Below, piece by piece: positions 43,687 to 52,703 of a stretch of 64,000 nucleotides of DNA. Each line of letters starts with the position of its first letter. Position 1 is the stretch's first letter. The stretch spans positions 1-64,000 of the forward strand of contig JAZPXN010000077.1 in the NCBI GenBank assembly GCA_045543655.1. Reading direction: 5' to 3'. This DNA is from RGIG995 sp045543655. Its GTDB lineage: Bacteria; Bacillota; Clostridia; Oscillospirales; UBA644. Below the pieces are notes generated by a model. It was not told the DNA's origin. It ran no database searches and saw only the letters and a program-made list of their open reading frames with translations. The translations under genes and the position numbers were made by a program.

Positions 43687-44649
43687 TTACCTGCTAAACT
43701 TTCTTATATTTTCAAGGATTTTTGCCTCTTCTTCGATGCCGGATACTGCATCTGCGGCCCGCAGAGACGCCACGGCGGCGGCTTCGGCCAGCTCCAGAAT
43801 CTCTTCCGAAGAGGCGTTACGTTCAATCGCGATCAGCGCCCCGGAGCAGAAGGCGTCCCCCGCCCCCGTCTTCCCGACGACGTACCCCTTGGGCAACGCT
43901 ACGGAAGGCATCACGGTGAGAGAGTCCCGGGTTCTGCACAATCCCTGGGAGGGCATATGGATGATAACCCGTTCCCGCACTCCCATCTCCAGCAGTTTTT
44001 CCGCAATGAGAGGGAGGTTTTCAACCGAAGGCTCCACGTTGCACAGCTTCCCCGCTTCGGTTTCGTTGATAATCAGATTATCCACGTAGGGAAGGCACGG
44101 AATCACGAGAGAATAACGGTCGCTATTCTCACTGACAAGGTCAATAGAGGTGATCATCCCCCGGTTCTTGGCCTCTTTCAAGATCTTCAAGCCGTCTCCC
44201 CCGTCCACTTTTTCCAGCAACAGGAAATAGCCCAAATGGAGCATTTTACAGGGAAGGCGATCCCAATCGATATCGTCGTACCCGAAGGTGGCGCAACTCC
44301 CGGGATAGGTGAAGAAGCTTCGCTGACCTCCAAGAACGCTCATAACGGCGGTGAAGCTGGAGGCTTCGTTCTCCGAGATTTTCACGGCAGAAACGTCCAT
44401 CCCGGCGGCAGACATCTGCTCCAGAGCGTATTTTCCGGAATCGTCGTTGCCCACCTTCCCCACGCCGAAAACCGGCATATGAGGCGCAATCTTCTTCAGA
44501 CCGATGCCGTTATTGGGAACAAGCCCGCCGCAGGCCCGCTTGACGGTGCGGATCTGGGTCAGTTCCCCCTCCGAGGGATAGGCGGAAATTTCATAAATGT
44601 TGTCGACCAACAGCGTGCCGACAACGGCAATTCCCTTCCGATCGGCCAT
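43687..44649 (-). CDS. PfkB-family carbohydrate kinase
   Basis: 320 aa. Ribokinase fold: N-terminal IAVVGTLLVDNIYEI, GGLVPNNGIGL (substrate loop), DLVSENSDRYSLV, NETEAGKL, and the catalytic anion-hole motif GKTGAGDAFCSGAL near residue 270. It phosphorylates a sugar or sugar phosphate. The start at 44649 follows the upstream stop codon by 1 nt, so translation is probably coupled. The frame is open further upstream but inside the preceding gene. Confidence 0.9.
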   Translation of the reverse strand: MADRKGIAVVGTLLVDNIYEISAYPSEGELTQIRTVKRACGGLVPNNGIGLKKIAPHMPVFGVGKVGNDDSGKYALEQMSAAGMDVSAVKISENEASSFTAVMSVLGGQRSFFTYPGSCATFGYDDIDWDRLPCKMLHLGYFLLLEKVDGGDGLKILKEAKNRGMITSIDLVSENSDRYSLVIPCLPYVDNLIINETEAGKLCNVEPSVENLPLIAEKLLEMGVRERVIIHMPSQGLCRTRDSLTVMPSVALPKGYVVGKTGAGDAFCSGALIAIERNASSEEILELAEAAAVASLRAADAVSGIEEEAKILENIRKFSR

Positions 44650-44650
44650 A

Positions 44651-45598
44651 TCAGTTACACTCCGCAACCAGGGGACCGGCCAACTCGTCGAGGAAGAAAA
44701 GACGGCCCGCAAGAGTGGGGATATAGGTAGAGGTGATCCAGGGCGTGGTCTCGTGACGGAGGGTCATCCACAGAGACATTCCCTGCCACTGCATCCCGCG
44801 GCCAAGAGTACCGTCCGCGCCGCCAATAGCGTAGTCCGCCTGCAGGAACAGGCCGGGGCCGATGGTGTTGGCACGGCAAGGAACGAGGGTGGTACGGGAT
44901 TTGAAGCTGGTCAGCGCGTTCTGCTCCACGGTGAGAGGATGAATCTTGGCGCCGAGGCGATAGGGAGCCTTTTCCCATTCGGCGGCGGTGGCGTAATCGG
45001 CGGCAAAGGTGGGTTCCCAGAAGGCAATATGGCACATTCTGCCGATGCCGTAGACCAGGACCAGCTTGGCGCCTTCGGCCTTCAGCGCGGCGATCTTGCC
45101 GGGATAGGTGGGAAGGTTTTCCTTGGTGGCGAAATTACGCTGATTTTCGGGAACGGTCAGTTCGCCCAGAGGATTGAACAGAGCGTTTTCCATGGCGTAT
45201 TTGAAAGAGCCGTGATCTTCGGGAGAGAGGGTATTGCCGTCACCGTCGGCCCATTCGTCCATATTAAAGGTGTAAACGTGTTCGCAGGAGACCTTCCATT
45301 CGGTCAGGAAATAGACCACCCACTTATACATTCCCATAGGACCAACGGGCAGGATCATGGCGAGCTTTTCGCCGCGATCCTTGGCCAGCTTGATCTGCAT
45401 GGCGATCTCGTGACCCATATAGGTTTCGAATTCTCCCAGGGTCTTGCAGGGGATGGGGTTAAAATTGGGATTCCAATGCGCCTGACGGTCGGTGATGGTT
45501 TCGGGGTCGCCGATGCAGGCGTCGATCTTGGCGAAATCCCATCCTTCGGGATAGAAGCCCTCCAGGGCAGAGCCTTTTACGGTATCGTTGAAGTTCAT
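44651..45598 (-). CDS. NagB-like sugar-phosphate isomerase/deaminase
   Basis: 315 aa. Similar to glucosamine-6-phosphate isomerase/deaminase: ALAMILPVGP-like phosphate loop (KLAMILPVGPMGMY), FNMDEWADGDG matching the DEY motif of NagB, and YGIGRMCHIAFWEP matching the G-I-G-x-x-G-H-I-A-F loop, with Arg-Met-Cys in place of Glu-Asn-Gly. The catalytic Glu is therefore altered, and the protein is about 60 residues longer than NagB. It may act on a different amino sugar or only isomerise. AAAGGAG is 9 nt before ATG at 45598. Confidence 0.82.
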   Translation of the reverse strand: MNFNDTVKGSALEGFYPEGWDFAKIDACIGDPETITDRQAHWNPNFNPIPCKTLGEFETYMGHEIAMQIKLAKDRGEKLAMILPVGPMGMYKWVVYFLTEWKVSCEHVYTFNMDEWADGDGNTLSPEDHGSFKYAMENALFNPLGELTVPENQRNFATKENLPTYPGKIAALKAEGAKLVLVYGIGRMCHIAFWEPTFAADYATAAEWEKAPYRLGAKIHPLTVEQNALTSFKSRTTLVPCRANTIGPGLFLQADYAIGGADGTLGRGMQWQGMSLWMTLRHETTPWITSTYIPTLAGRLFFLDELAGPLVAECN

Positions 45599-45632
45599 AA
45601 CGGTTTCTCCTTTATATATCAATGATTTCGTT

Positions 45633-46343
45633 TCAGGGAAGGTAGCGCTTGGTGGTGCCCTTCAGGTAGACCTGGCATTGACGGAAGCCTTCGGCGTAGT
45701 CGGCGCCGCACTGATAACCGCGGTAACGGCTGCAGGTTTTAACCATGTCGGGGAAGTCGATGTGATCGTGATCCCGCATCCAGACGATCTGGGATTCGTG
45801 GCATTCCAGCATTTCCAGTTTTTTGTCAATGTAGGGGGTCACGTCCACGTATTCGGTGGGATTGAAGTTGACGCCGGCCAGAGTATCCATATAATAGATG
45901 GGAACCATCTTGGCGTGACCGGAAACCCCGGAAACGTAGTTGGGCAGGGTAGCGGTGAAGGCCGCGTCGAAGACCAGACGGGAGGTGGCGGTGTGGTCGG
46001 GCATATAATCGTCGGGGTTGTGAGTAATGATGAAATCGGGGTCAACCCGCTTGATTACGTCTACCACCTTGTCCCGGGCTTCTTTGTTGTTATCGTAAAT
46101 GTGAAGATCGTGGAAGCCGCCCCAGATCACTTCGTCAAAGCCGCCCATAGCGCCGGCCCGCTTGGCCTCGCCCTGACGCATGACCGAAAGCTCCTCCCGG
46201 GGAATGATGACGTGACCGTGGTCTCCATCGCTCAGATGACAGACAACGACCCGGTCGCCCCGCTCCTTGCATTTGAGAAGAGTCCCCGCACAAGCGATCT
46301 CTACGTCGTCGGGATGTGCGGAAATAACAAGAACAGTGTACAT
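45633..46343 (-). CDS. PIG-L-family deacetylase
   Basis: 236 aa. Zinc motif AHPDD at residues 9-13, then VVCHLSDGDHG and the second His in NPDDYMPDHTATSRL. PIG-L enzymes remove acetyl groups from GlcNAc-type amino sugars. As the first gene, ahead of a NagB-like protein, a kinase and an aldolase, it suggests a route in which a free N-acetyl sugar is deacetylated before phosphorylation. AAAGGAGG is 8 nt upstream. Confidence 0.92.
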   Translation of the reverse strand: MYTVLVISAHPDDVEIACAGTLLKCKERGDRVVVCHLSDGDHGHVIIPREELSVMRQGEAKRAGAMGGFDEVIWGGFHDLHIYDNNKEARDKVVDVIKRVDPDFIITHNPDDYMPDHTATSRLVFDAAFTATLPNYVSGVSGHAKMVPIYYMDTLAGVNFNPTEYVDVTPYIDKKLEMLECHESQIVWMRDHDHIDFPDMVKTCSRYRGYQCGADYAEGFRQCQVYLKGTTKRYLP

Positions 46344-46386
46344 ACGGTAAATCCTCCTTTGATCGGCGTTTTGCCTCTTTTATCTT

Positions 46387-46415
46387 ATTGTACCATATTT
46401 TTTTTCATAAATCAA
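46387..46415 (-). promoter_or_regulatory. Promoter of the PIG-L sugar operon
   Basis: Minus strand TTGATT, 17 bp, TACAAT with TGG extended -10, in an AT-rich intergenic stretch. Confidence 0.8.
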
Positions 46416-46471
46416 TACAAAAACAGATATAGATTTTATTATTTCGGTCAGTCTTTCAAGAAAGAAGGGCC

Positions 46472-47491
46472 TCATCCCTCATTTTTGGGCAGAAAGGTCT
46501 TGTAATCCTCGTAATTCCGGCGGAGCAATTCCGGCGTATCCAATCCATAGGGGCACCGGGATTTGCATTGTCCGCAATTAAGGCAATCCTCAATTTTTTT
46601 CATTTTGGCCTGTCCCTCCGGCGTCAAGTGGCTTGCGGCGGGAGAACGGCGCAGAAGCAGGGACATCCGGGCGCAGTTGTTGATCTCAATCCCCACGGGG
46701 CAGGGCATACAATACCCGCATCCCCGACAGAATTCCCCCATCAGCTCCTTCCGGTCGGCCTCAATATAGGCCTTCCGCTCGTCGGTCAGAACCGGAGGCG
46801 CATCCTGGTAGGACAAAAATTCATCCAGCTCCCATTCCTTCTGGATGCCCCAGATGGGAGCCACGGGATATTGGGCAAGATAAGCGTAGGCCACGTCTGA
46901 CCGGGTAATCAAACCACCCGCCAAAGCCTTCATGCAGATAAAGCCCACGTCCTTTTCGCTGCAAAGCCGCACCAAAGCCTCTTCCTGAGGCCCGGAAAGA
47001 TAGGAAAAGGGGAACTGCAGCGTATCGTAAAGACCGGAATTAACCGCTTCCTCCGCCACGGAAAGACGATGGTTCGTCATGCCGATAAAGCGGATCATCC
47101 CTTTTTCTTTCGCCTCCAGCATGGCCTCGTACAGCCCCGTGCCGTCTCCCGGCTTGGGACAGAAGGGCGGGTTATGGAACTGATAAATATCGATATAATC
47201 GGTCTTCATCAAGGCAAGGCTGAAGCGCAGATCTCGCCAGAACTCCTCTACGGTCAGCCCCATGGTTTTGGTGGAAATGACGATCTCGTTCCGCACGTCG
47301 CTCAGGGCGTAACCGATCTTCTCCTCACTATCGGTATAAAACCGGGCCGTATCGAAATAATTGATGCCGCCCTCGTAGGCCTTCCGCAAAATCAGCCGAG
47401 CCTCTTCCCTGTCCACGCGCTGAACCGGAAGAGCTCCGAAGCCGTTTTTACTGACCACGAGACCGGTGCGCCCCAATCGAATGGTATCCAT
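46472..47491 (-). CDS. Aldo/keto reductase with C-terminal ferredoxin domain
   Basis: 339 aa. The AKR barrel has INYFDTARFY with the catalytic Asp and Tyr, STKTMG for Lys, and the active-site His in YQFHNPPF. The C-terminal 80 residues carry two 4Fe-4S sites, CRGCGYCMPCP and CLNCGQCKSRCP. This AKR-ferredoxin fusion is common in clostridia and may take electrons from ferredoxin. The start at 47491 has GTGAGG upstream. Monocistronic, promoter at 47519-47547. Confidence 0.93.
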   Translation of the reverse strand: MDTIRLGRTGLVVSKNGFGALPVQRVDREEARLILRKAYEGGINYFDTARFYTDSEEKIGYALSDVRNEIVISTKTMGLTVEEFWRDLRFSLALMKTDYIDIYQFHNPPFCPKPGDGTGLYEAMLEAKEKGMIRFIGMTNHRLSVAEEAVNSGLYDTLQFPFSYLSGPQEEALVRLCSEKDVGFICMKALAGGLITRSDVAYAYLAQYPVAPIWGIQKEWELDEFLSYQDAPPVLTDERKAYIEADRKELMGEFCRGCGYCMPCPVGIEINNCARMSLLLRRSPAASHLTPEGQAKMKKIEDCLNCGQCKSRCPYGLDTPELLRRNYEDYKTFLPKNEG

Positions 47492-47518
47492 AACAAAAAC
47501 CTCACTTTCTCTACCTCT

Positions 47519-47547
47519 ATTATATAACGGATTGTTCGAAATGTCAA
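47519..47547 (-). promoter_or_regulatory. Promoter of the aldo/keto reductase
   Basis: Minus strand TTGACA, 17 bp, TATAAT: both boxes are perfect consensus. Confidence 0.88.
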
Positions 47548-47594
47548 GACCACACCGCAACCACAGCACAAAGAGACGATTCTTTCCCGCAAAA

Positions 47595-47625
47595 AGTCAA
47601 AAGCAGAGAGCGCTTTGCTCTCTGC
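47595..47625 (-). terminator. Terminator of the SipW-type surface operon
   Basis: Stem GCAGAGAGC / GCTCTCTGC (47603-47611 with 47617-47625), 5-nt loop, then TTTTGACTTTTT on the minus strand. Confidence 0.87.
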
Positions 47626-47639
47626 CTTATCATTTTTAC

Positions 47640-48365
47640 TTATTCATTTCCCGCATTCCCGGTTCCTTGATCTACGGGCGTATTGGCATCCTGGGTCACG
47701 ACCTCGCTGTCAGTTGCAGAGGAAGCGGAAGAAAACTCAAACTGCCCGTTGGCGTTGTCGGTCGAAACCCCACCATCCGAGGAGGGAATAACGGCAGGAA
47801 AGTTGGGCTGAATCAATTCAACCCCGTTTACCGTCTCAACCGTTTCAACAGCACAGGTTCCCCACTGGCTGACAAAACGCACGTGCGCCTCACAATTGTA
47901 AGGGACTTGAATCTCGATAGTGCGACTCGTCACTAACGAGGAATTACCATCAACAGGTTTCCAAATTGACCCTGTAAAATAAGACTGAGTTCCCTCTACA
48001 CCAGAAATCGAGACAACAACCTCACAAAATCCAACGGATGCAGAAGTATAGTTATCTGTTACAAGCCGGAACTGATAGGACTTAACGGAATTCTGTTCAG
48101 TATTCGTAAGTTTATAAATGCCGTCACTATTGGGAGTCAATCCTTCCGGAGCGATGACGACAGTATCCAGCTGATAGTGAGCCGCCTTGATGGGCTTGAT
48201 CATGGTCGTGTTATTGGCGGTAAAATAGGCGTAAGCGGATAAGCTCATTCCCGCCATCAGAACCAGCATAATCACGACCGACACGGCAATCCGCGCCAGC
48301 ATGACTCTTTCCTTTACCTTCCCATGCTTGGGGACGTAAAAATACTTCTCGTAAAGGTCTTTCAT
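47640..48365 (-). CDS. SipW-type signal-peptide surface protein (last gene)
   Basis: 241 aa. A basic cytoplasmic start (1-22), a membrane segment (about 23-44), then the SipW-type processing context SAYAYFTA (44-51). The mature part is beta-rich with one predicted immunoglobulin-like domain and ends in a Ser/Asp/Thr/Gln-rich tail. No cell-wall sorting signal. Probably exported and matured by one of the operon's signal peptidases; its role in a surface fibre or matrix is inferred. Confidence 0.8.
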   Translation of the reverse strand: MKDLYEKYFYVPKHGKVKERVMLARIAVSVVIMLVLMAGMSLSAYAYFTANNTTMIKPIKAAHYQLDTVVIAPEGLTPNSDGIYKLTNTEQNSVKSYQFRLVTDNYTSASVGFCEVVVSISGVEGTQSYFTGSIWKPVDGNSSLVTSRTIEIQVPYNCEAHVRFVSQWGTCAVETVETVNGVELIQPNFPAVIPSSDGGVSTDNANGQFEFSSASSATDSEVVTQDANTPVDQGTGNAGNE

Positions 48366-48395
48366 GCCGCATCCTCCTTTCCGGGAAAATTCATC

Positions 48396-49079
48396 TTAAA
48401 ACAGAGTTCCTTCCTGAGAAGCCATCACCGTGATCCCCAGCTTGATGGTAGGGGGTGTGGTGCCGCGATAATTGGCGGCGTTGCCCACGTCGGAGGGCAT
48501 CCGCACGATCAGAGCAATATAGCGCTCCCCGCCCACGGGGACGGTGACCTCGTCAATCTCAGAGAACATATTCAGGGGATAACTGCCCGAGGCAGGCTCC
48601 TGGGGAAATTCGTTGGGAGACTTGATCTCAGCCAATTCCCGGTTGAGATCCTTCACCAATTCGTCTTCGGTGGCGGCAAACATGACGCCGTACCGCAGGT
48701 AATTGGGAAGATAAATATCGTTGCCCATCACACTCTGGGCAATGGTAACGTCGTTGACGTTGACCGAAAGGCGATAATCAAAGGGAACGTCCCCTTCGTT
48801 GACCACCTTCAGAATAACGGTCTGCACGTAGCCGGGTTCGTAAAGAGCCTGGTCGTTGAACACGGAGGTGGTATAATCCACGGTCTCATAATCACCGTTA
48901 TCCAAACGATGGTAGACCTCCATATCCAGATCCCCGACCAGCAGGGTATTCCTATGAGTGGGGGTGGTATCGGAGAACCAGGCCAGGGACGTGCCGGTTC
49001 CCAAGACCCCCCAAACGATCAAAAGACAGATACTGAGGGCCAGAGCGACCTTGGTATAATTGATCTTTTTGCGGGTCAT
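48396..49079 (-). CDS. SipW-type signal-peptide surface protein
   Basis: 227 aa. Signal segment 11-33 followed by SLAWFSDTTP, the characteristic A-W-F context of SipW substrates, then NTLLVGDLDMEV as in camelysin/TasA-like proteins. The mature region is beta-rich (EVYHRLDNGDYETVDY; DIYLPNYLRYGVMF). The start at 49079 was chosen because AAAGGAGG lies 7 nt upstream; the frame opens at 49112, inside the preceding gene. Confidence 0.85.
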   Translation of the reverse strand: MTRKKINYTKVALALSICLLIVWGVLGTGTSLAWFSDTTPTHRNTLLVGDLDMEVYHRLDNGDYETVDYTTSVFNDQALYEPGYVQTVILKVVNEGDVPFDYRLSVNVNDVTIAQSVMGNDIYLPNYLRYGVMFAATEDELVKDLNRELAEIKSPNEFPQEPASGSYPLNMFSEIDEVTVPVGGERYIALIVRMPSDVGNAANYRGTTPPTIKLGITVMASQEGTLF

Positions 49080-49104
49080 TCCGATCCCTCCTTTGCTAGA
49101 TTTT

Positions 49105-49773
49105 TCAGACATTTTGCGATTCTTCTTTCTGCTTTTTGCGGCGCCACAGAAGCAGAAGTAACATCGCTGCAGTGACGGAAATTGCGGTGATCAAAAACCA
49201 GATCACGGGGTTGGTGTCGGCGGTATTCGGGTTGTCGGGGTCGGAATCCTCAATGGGAAATTTCTCGACCTTGAACTGCCAATCCAGATATCCGACCTTT
49301 TCGCTGTACCCGGTTTCCATTTCCACGGGCACGGTCAGAATGACGTCCAGATCCACCTCACCGCCGGAATAAAGGGTTCCGAGGTAGACCCAATCGGTCA
49401 GCTGCGCCGTCTGATCGGCGGCGGCATCGAACATTTCGGTTCGTTCGTTTCCTGCGGACTTCTGCACGGATAACTGCATCTGAGACAGAAAATCCGCGGA
49501 ATCTGCATGGGCGCCCAAAGAGCGCATATAGATCTTGACTTTGCAATTATGAGACGGGTCGTTGCGAACGGTGATCTGCTGATACAACTGATCTCCGGGC
49601 ATCACGTCCTTGAAATTGGGGAAAAGATCCGTAGGGGAATATTGACTGCCGGGGGCGAAAATGAATTGATCCGCGTCCCCGTCAAAGGTGACGGAGGCAG
49701 TCTCAGCAGCGGCGGGAAGCGCCATGGCCAAGGACAAGGTCAGGATCAGGGCCATCATAAGTATTTTTTTCAT
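49105..49773 (-). CDS. Secreted protein with C-terminal membrane anchor
   Basis: 222 aa. A conventional signal peptide (1-23, ending ALPAAA) differs from its neighbours. The mature part is beta-rich (GSQYSPTDLFPNFKDVMPGD resembles the neighbours' folds). A C-terminal anchor follows PNTADTNPVIWF: one membrane span and a K/R-rich tail. This layout mimics a cell-wall sorting signal, but the L-P-x-T-G core is degenerate, so it is probably membrane-bound. It could be the base or anchor of the structure made by the SipW-type proteins. Confidence 0.82.
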   Translation of the reverse strand: MKKILMMALILTLSLAMALPAAAETASVTFDGDADQFIFAPGSQYSPTDLFPNFKDVMPGDQLYQQITVRNDPSHNCKVKIYMRSLGAHADSADFLSQMQLSVQKSAGNERTEMFDAAADQTAQLTDWVYLGTLYSGGEVDLDVILTVPVEMETGYSEKVGYLDWQFKVEKFPIEDSDPDNPNTADTNPVIWFLITAISVTAAMLLLLLWRRKKQKEESQNV

Positions 49774-49785
49774 CGAACCCCTCCT

Positions 49786-50352
49786 TTATTCCTGCGGCCA
49801 GCCGGAAGCCGTGTGGGTTTCGGTGCCTTCCACGGGGTTATGCTCGCTCTGAACGGCCTGGGCCTTCACGGTCAAGGTCAAGGTTTTTCCGAGATAAGCG
49901 TTATCCACCTTATTCCCAACGATCTCCACGTGAGAGAAAACCTCGGGGGTGGTCTGTTCCGGCTCCACGATCCCCTTGTAATAATACCAGCCGTCGTGCA
50001 GTTCCCAGTCCTCTTCGTTGATATTCAACTTGAAGCACTCTTCGGAGGGAAGGTCTTCGGAATTGATGCCGTAGACCAGCTTGACCCGAAGGTAGAAGGG
50101 ATGCTCGCAATCGCTTTCCACGGTAACGCGCTTACTGACGATGTCCCCGGGGATGATATAAACACCCTCCGTGGGGAACTCCTGCCCGTTCCCGGTGGTT
50201 TCGTGGATAATAAACCGGATATTGCCGGAGGTGACCACGTTGGTGGCCGTCCCGACGACGGAATAAAACGCGTAGGTACCTTGCATAAAGAAGGTTATGA
50301 TGATGGCGATCAGGGAAATCACCAAACATCTCAATTTAATCTTACCCAACAC
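49786..50352 (-). CDS. SipW-type signal-peptide surface protein
   Basis: 188 aa from a GTG start with GGAGG 5 nt upstream. Signal segment 8-24, then GTYAFYSVVG in place of A-W-F, and NVVTSGNIRFIIHE, the first strand pair of camelysin/TasA-like domains. A single compact beta domain follows (VKLVYGINSEDLPSEECFKL; DWELHDGWYYYKGIVEP). Probably a minor subunit. Confidence 0.83.
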   Translation of the reverse strand: MLGKIKLRCLVISLIAIIITFFMQGTYAFYSVVGTATNVVTSGNIRFIIHETTGNGQEFPTEGVYIIPGDIVSKRVTVESDCEHPFYLRVKLVYGINSEDLPSEECFKLNINEEDWELHDGWYYYKGIVEPEQTTPEVFSHVEIVGNKVDNAYLGKTLTLTVKAQAVQSEHNPVEGTETHTASGWPQE

Positions 50353-50492
50353 ATCTTCCTCCTTTTCTCAGAATCTGTATGGTAAATAGGTGAGTCGGCA
50401 AGCAAAGAGCACAAGCGGTTGAAGTTCCTCATGCGCTTTGGTCGCCGCCCATCCCCCGGAGGGGATGGAACAAGCGGAAACAAACGGAAAAA
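50353..50492. repeat. Intergenic gap with palindromic hairpin
   Basis: Holds a hairpin CCATCCCC / GGGGATGG (50449-50468) preceded by GTCGCCGCC, a motif shared with the palindrome cluster at 52752-52839. No T tract follows. It may protect mRNA ends or set expression ratios in the operon. Confidence 0.6.
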
Positions 50493-52703
50493 TTACTTAA
50501 AGATCTTAAAGCCGTTGGCACCGGTCAGGGTGTAGACTCCGGTGGGAGCAACAGGCTGAGCCCCATCGTCATCCCAATCGCCGGCAGACAGAACGATCTG
50601 ATAACCGAACGCATTGGTGGCGGTCAGAGCGTTGGTACCGGACATCTTAATGTTGTAATTAGTACCGACGGTAATTTTACGAGCCAAGACGGGGATAAAC
50701 GCCTTAATAGTGGTATTCTCAACCGCCAAATCATATGCGCCAGCAGTATTACCGTCAACGCGGATACCGTAACCACCAACACCAACGGATTCAATATTGC
50801 AATTCTTCACGGTTGCCTTTTCTGCCGTGCCGAAAGAAATACCGTTCTTGCAATCAACCGCCGTTACACCCTCAACAAGAATCCCGTCATGTCCCCCCTT
50901 GTTCTGGAGGACAGAGTGCGCACCAGTAACGGTGCAGTTCCGAACGACAACATTGTAAGGTTGGTAAAGGTCAATAGCAACAACCACATGCTTCGCAGCA
51001 CCGGTCATCGTAAAGGTACAATTCTCGATTGTAACGTTATGGGCATAGCGATTTTCGTTGCTGACACCCCAGTACGAATCAATCGCAGCATCAGTGCCAC
51101 TGTCAATTACAAAATTGACATTGCGAACCGTCAGGGAGTCAGTGTCAGGGGAAGAATTCCCTCGAATAAAGAGAGAACCTTCAAACTTGAAGCCATTGCC
51201 ATCGATGACAATTTTCTGCTCTTTGTCGGTGGGCTGTTCCACAACTAGGGGCTCATTCGCTTTAATATCGGAAGCAAGATACACTGCATCACCACTATTG
51301 ACGGTATTCAAGGCATCTTTCAATTCTGCAGCAGTCTTAACTCCCACCAGGTCACCGATGGTAACGTTGCTGTAGGTATTGGTATCATCAACCGTAATAC
51401 CCTTATTGTTGCGGCCGACGATAGCGCCGAAGTTATGGCCTTCGTTGGTGGTAATATTATTGTAATTAACGTCTTTATCGCGGAGCATCGTTACGTTGGT
51501 AACCTTGTTGTCCTTCAAAACGATTCCGCTGCCATTGGCGCAACCGAGGATTCCGCCGACGTCACGGTAGCCGATGATGGTGCCGTTATCCACGGAGCAA
51601 CCTTCAATGTTAAGCGTGACGGCATAGCCGACGATGAAGCCGGCCTTATCGCCGTTATCGGGCTTGGGATCGGTATCGCAGACGACCTTGGAATTGGTCA
51701 CCTTCACGCCCTTGATGGTGGCGTTGACGGTTTCGTTGCCTTCCCAACCGAGAACGACGGCAACGTAATGGGTGCCGGAAACGGAAGCCTTATCAAAGGT
51801 CACGTTCTGAATCGTAGCGGTAGTATTGATCCCGCCGAAGAAGCCGGCGCTGGTAGCAGATGCGAGAGAGAAATTGGAGATCGTATGGCCATTACCGTCA
51901 AAGGTCCCGCCGAATCCGGTGATGGGAGTCCAGACCACGTTGGTCATATCGATATCAGCGGTCAGTTTCAGGGTTTCGCCCTTGTAGGTCTTACCGCTGT
52001 TGACGGTCTTGGCGAAGTAGAGGAGTTCCGCGGCGTTGCTGATGAGCCAGTTGCCGTTCTCATCCTGATTCAGATAAGTAGCGGCGGCGTCATACTGATT
52101 GCCGAAGGAGTCGGATTCCGCCGTATACTGGGTGGCGTAAACGGTGATGGAAATCCCGTCGAGAATCATGTCCTGATACTTATTATCAGCATTAGGATCC
52201 ATTTCACCGTAAATGGTAATCAGACTCGACTTATCCTTTCCTTCCGTGTTCCCGGCAGGGGAAAGATGGTTATCAGCGCCTTCACCGAAATTGGTGTTAA
52301 AATCCGCCAGCGTGATCTCGTTAGCATCCCCAACCTTCACGGTAAAGGTGATAACGTCGAGCAATTCGGAATTCCCGGTAAGGCCGTTGATGAAGATCTG
52401 ATACTTGAGAGCAAGGTTGCCTTTGTTGACGACCTGGAAGGCGTCGAGGGCGAATTTCGCACCGGGCTCCCAAAGAATATCGTCGCGTCCGCCTTCATTA
52501 CGGAAGGCGAGAGTTCTTCCGGCGAGAGATTTGCCATCCTTGTCAACCATATCTACGTCCAGAGAACCGGACTGGATGGTGTTGACGCCGGTAGTGACGG
52601 AATCGGTAAACCAGGCGTAGGTAGTGCCGACCAGCATCGACAGACACAAGATCAGCGCCAGGAAGCTGGTGATCAAAGCACGCAGGGTATTTTTTGCGTT
52701 CAT
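50493..52703 (-). CDS. Large SipW-type surface protein with beta-helix domain
   Basis: 736 aa. Signal segment 9-29, then TTYAWFTDSVTTGVNTIQSG, the clearest SipW-substrate start in the operon. Residues 30-215 are a TasA/camelysin-like beta domain. From about 220 comes a GLUG/parallel beta-helix region (TPITGFGGTFDGNGHTIS) and from 480 a right-handed beta-helix with coils such as VRNVNFVIDSGTDAAID and VENTTIKAFIPVL. It probably is an adhesive or polysaccharide-binding outer component. No sorting signal is visible. AAAGGA is 8 nt upstream. Confidence 0.87.
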   Translation of the reverse strand: MNAKNTLRALITSFLALILCLSMLVGTTYAWFTDSVTTGVNTIQSGSLDVDMVDKDGKSLAGRTLAFRNEGGRDDILWEPGAKFALDAFQVVNKGNLALKYQIFINGLTGNSELLDVITFTVKVGDANEITLADFNTNFGEGADNHLSPAGNTEGKDKSSLITIYGEMDPNADNKYQDMILDGISITVYATQYTAESDSFGNQYDAAATYLNQDENGNWLISNAAELLYFAKTVNSGKTYKGETLKLTADIDMTNVVWTPITGFGGTFDGNGHTISNFSLASATSAGFFGGINTTATIQNVTFDKASVSGTHYVAVVLGWEGNETVNATIKGVKVTNSKVVCDTDPKPDNGDKAGFIVGYAVTLNIEGCSVDNGTIIGYRDVGGILGCANGSGIVLKDNKVTNVTMLRDKDVNYNNITTNEGHNFGAIVGRNNKGITVDDTNTYSNVTIGDLVGVKTAAELKDALNTVNSGDAVYLASDIKANEPLVVEQPTDKEQKIVIDGNGFKFEGSLFIRGNSSPDTDSLTVRNVNFVIDSGTDAAIDSYWGVSNENRYAHNVTIENCTFTMTGAAKHVVVAIDLYQPYNVVVRNCTVTGAHSVLQNKGGHDGILVEGVTAVDCKNGISFGTAEKATVKNCNIESVGVGGYGIRVDGNTAGAYDLAVENTTIKAFIPVLARKITVGTNYNIKMSGTNALTATNAFGYQIVLSAGDWDDDGAQPVAPTGVYTLTGANGFKIFK

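Noticed and set aside
42853..44730. 625-codon open frame on the plus strand
   Set aside because: Antisense to the aldolase and kinase genes, both with complete family motifs.
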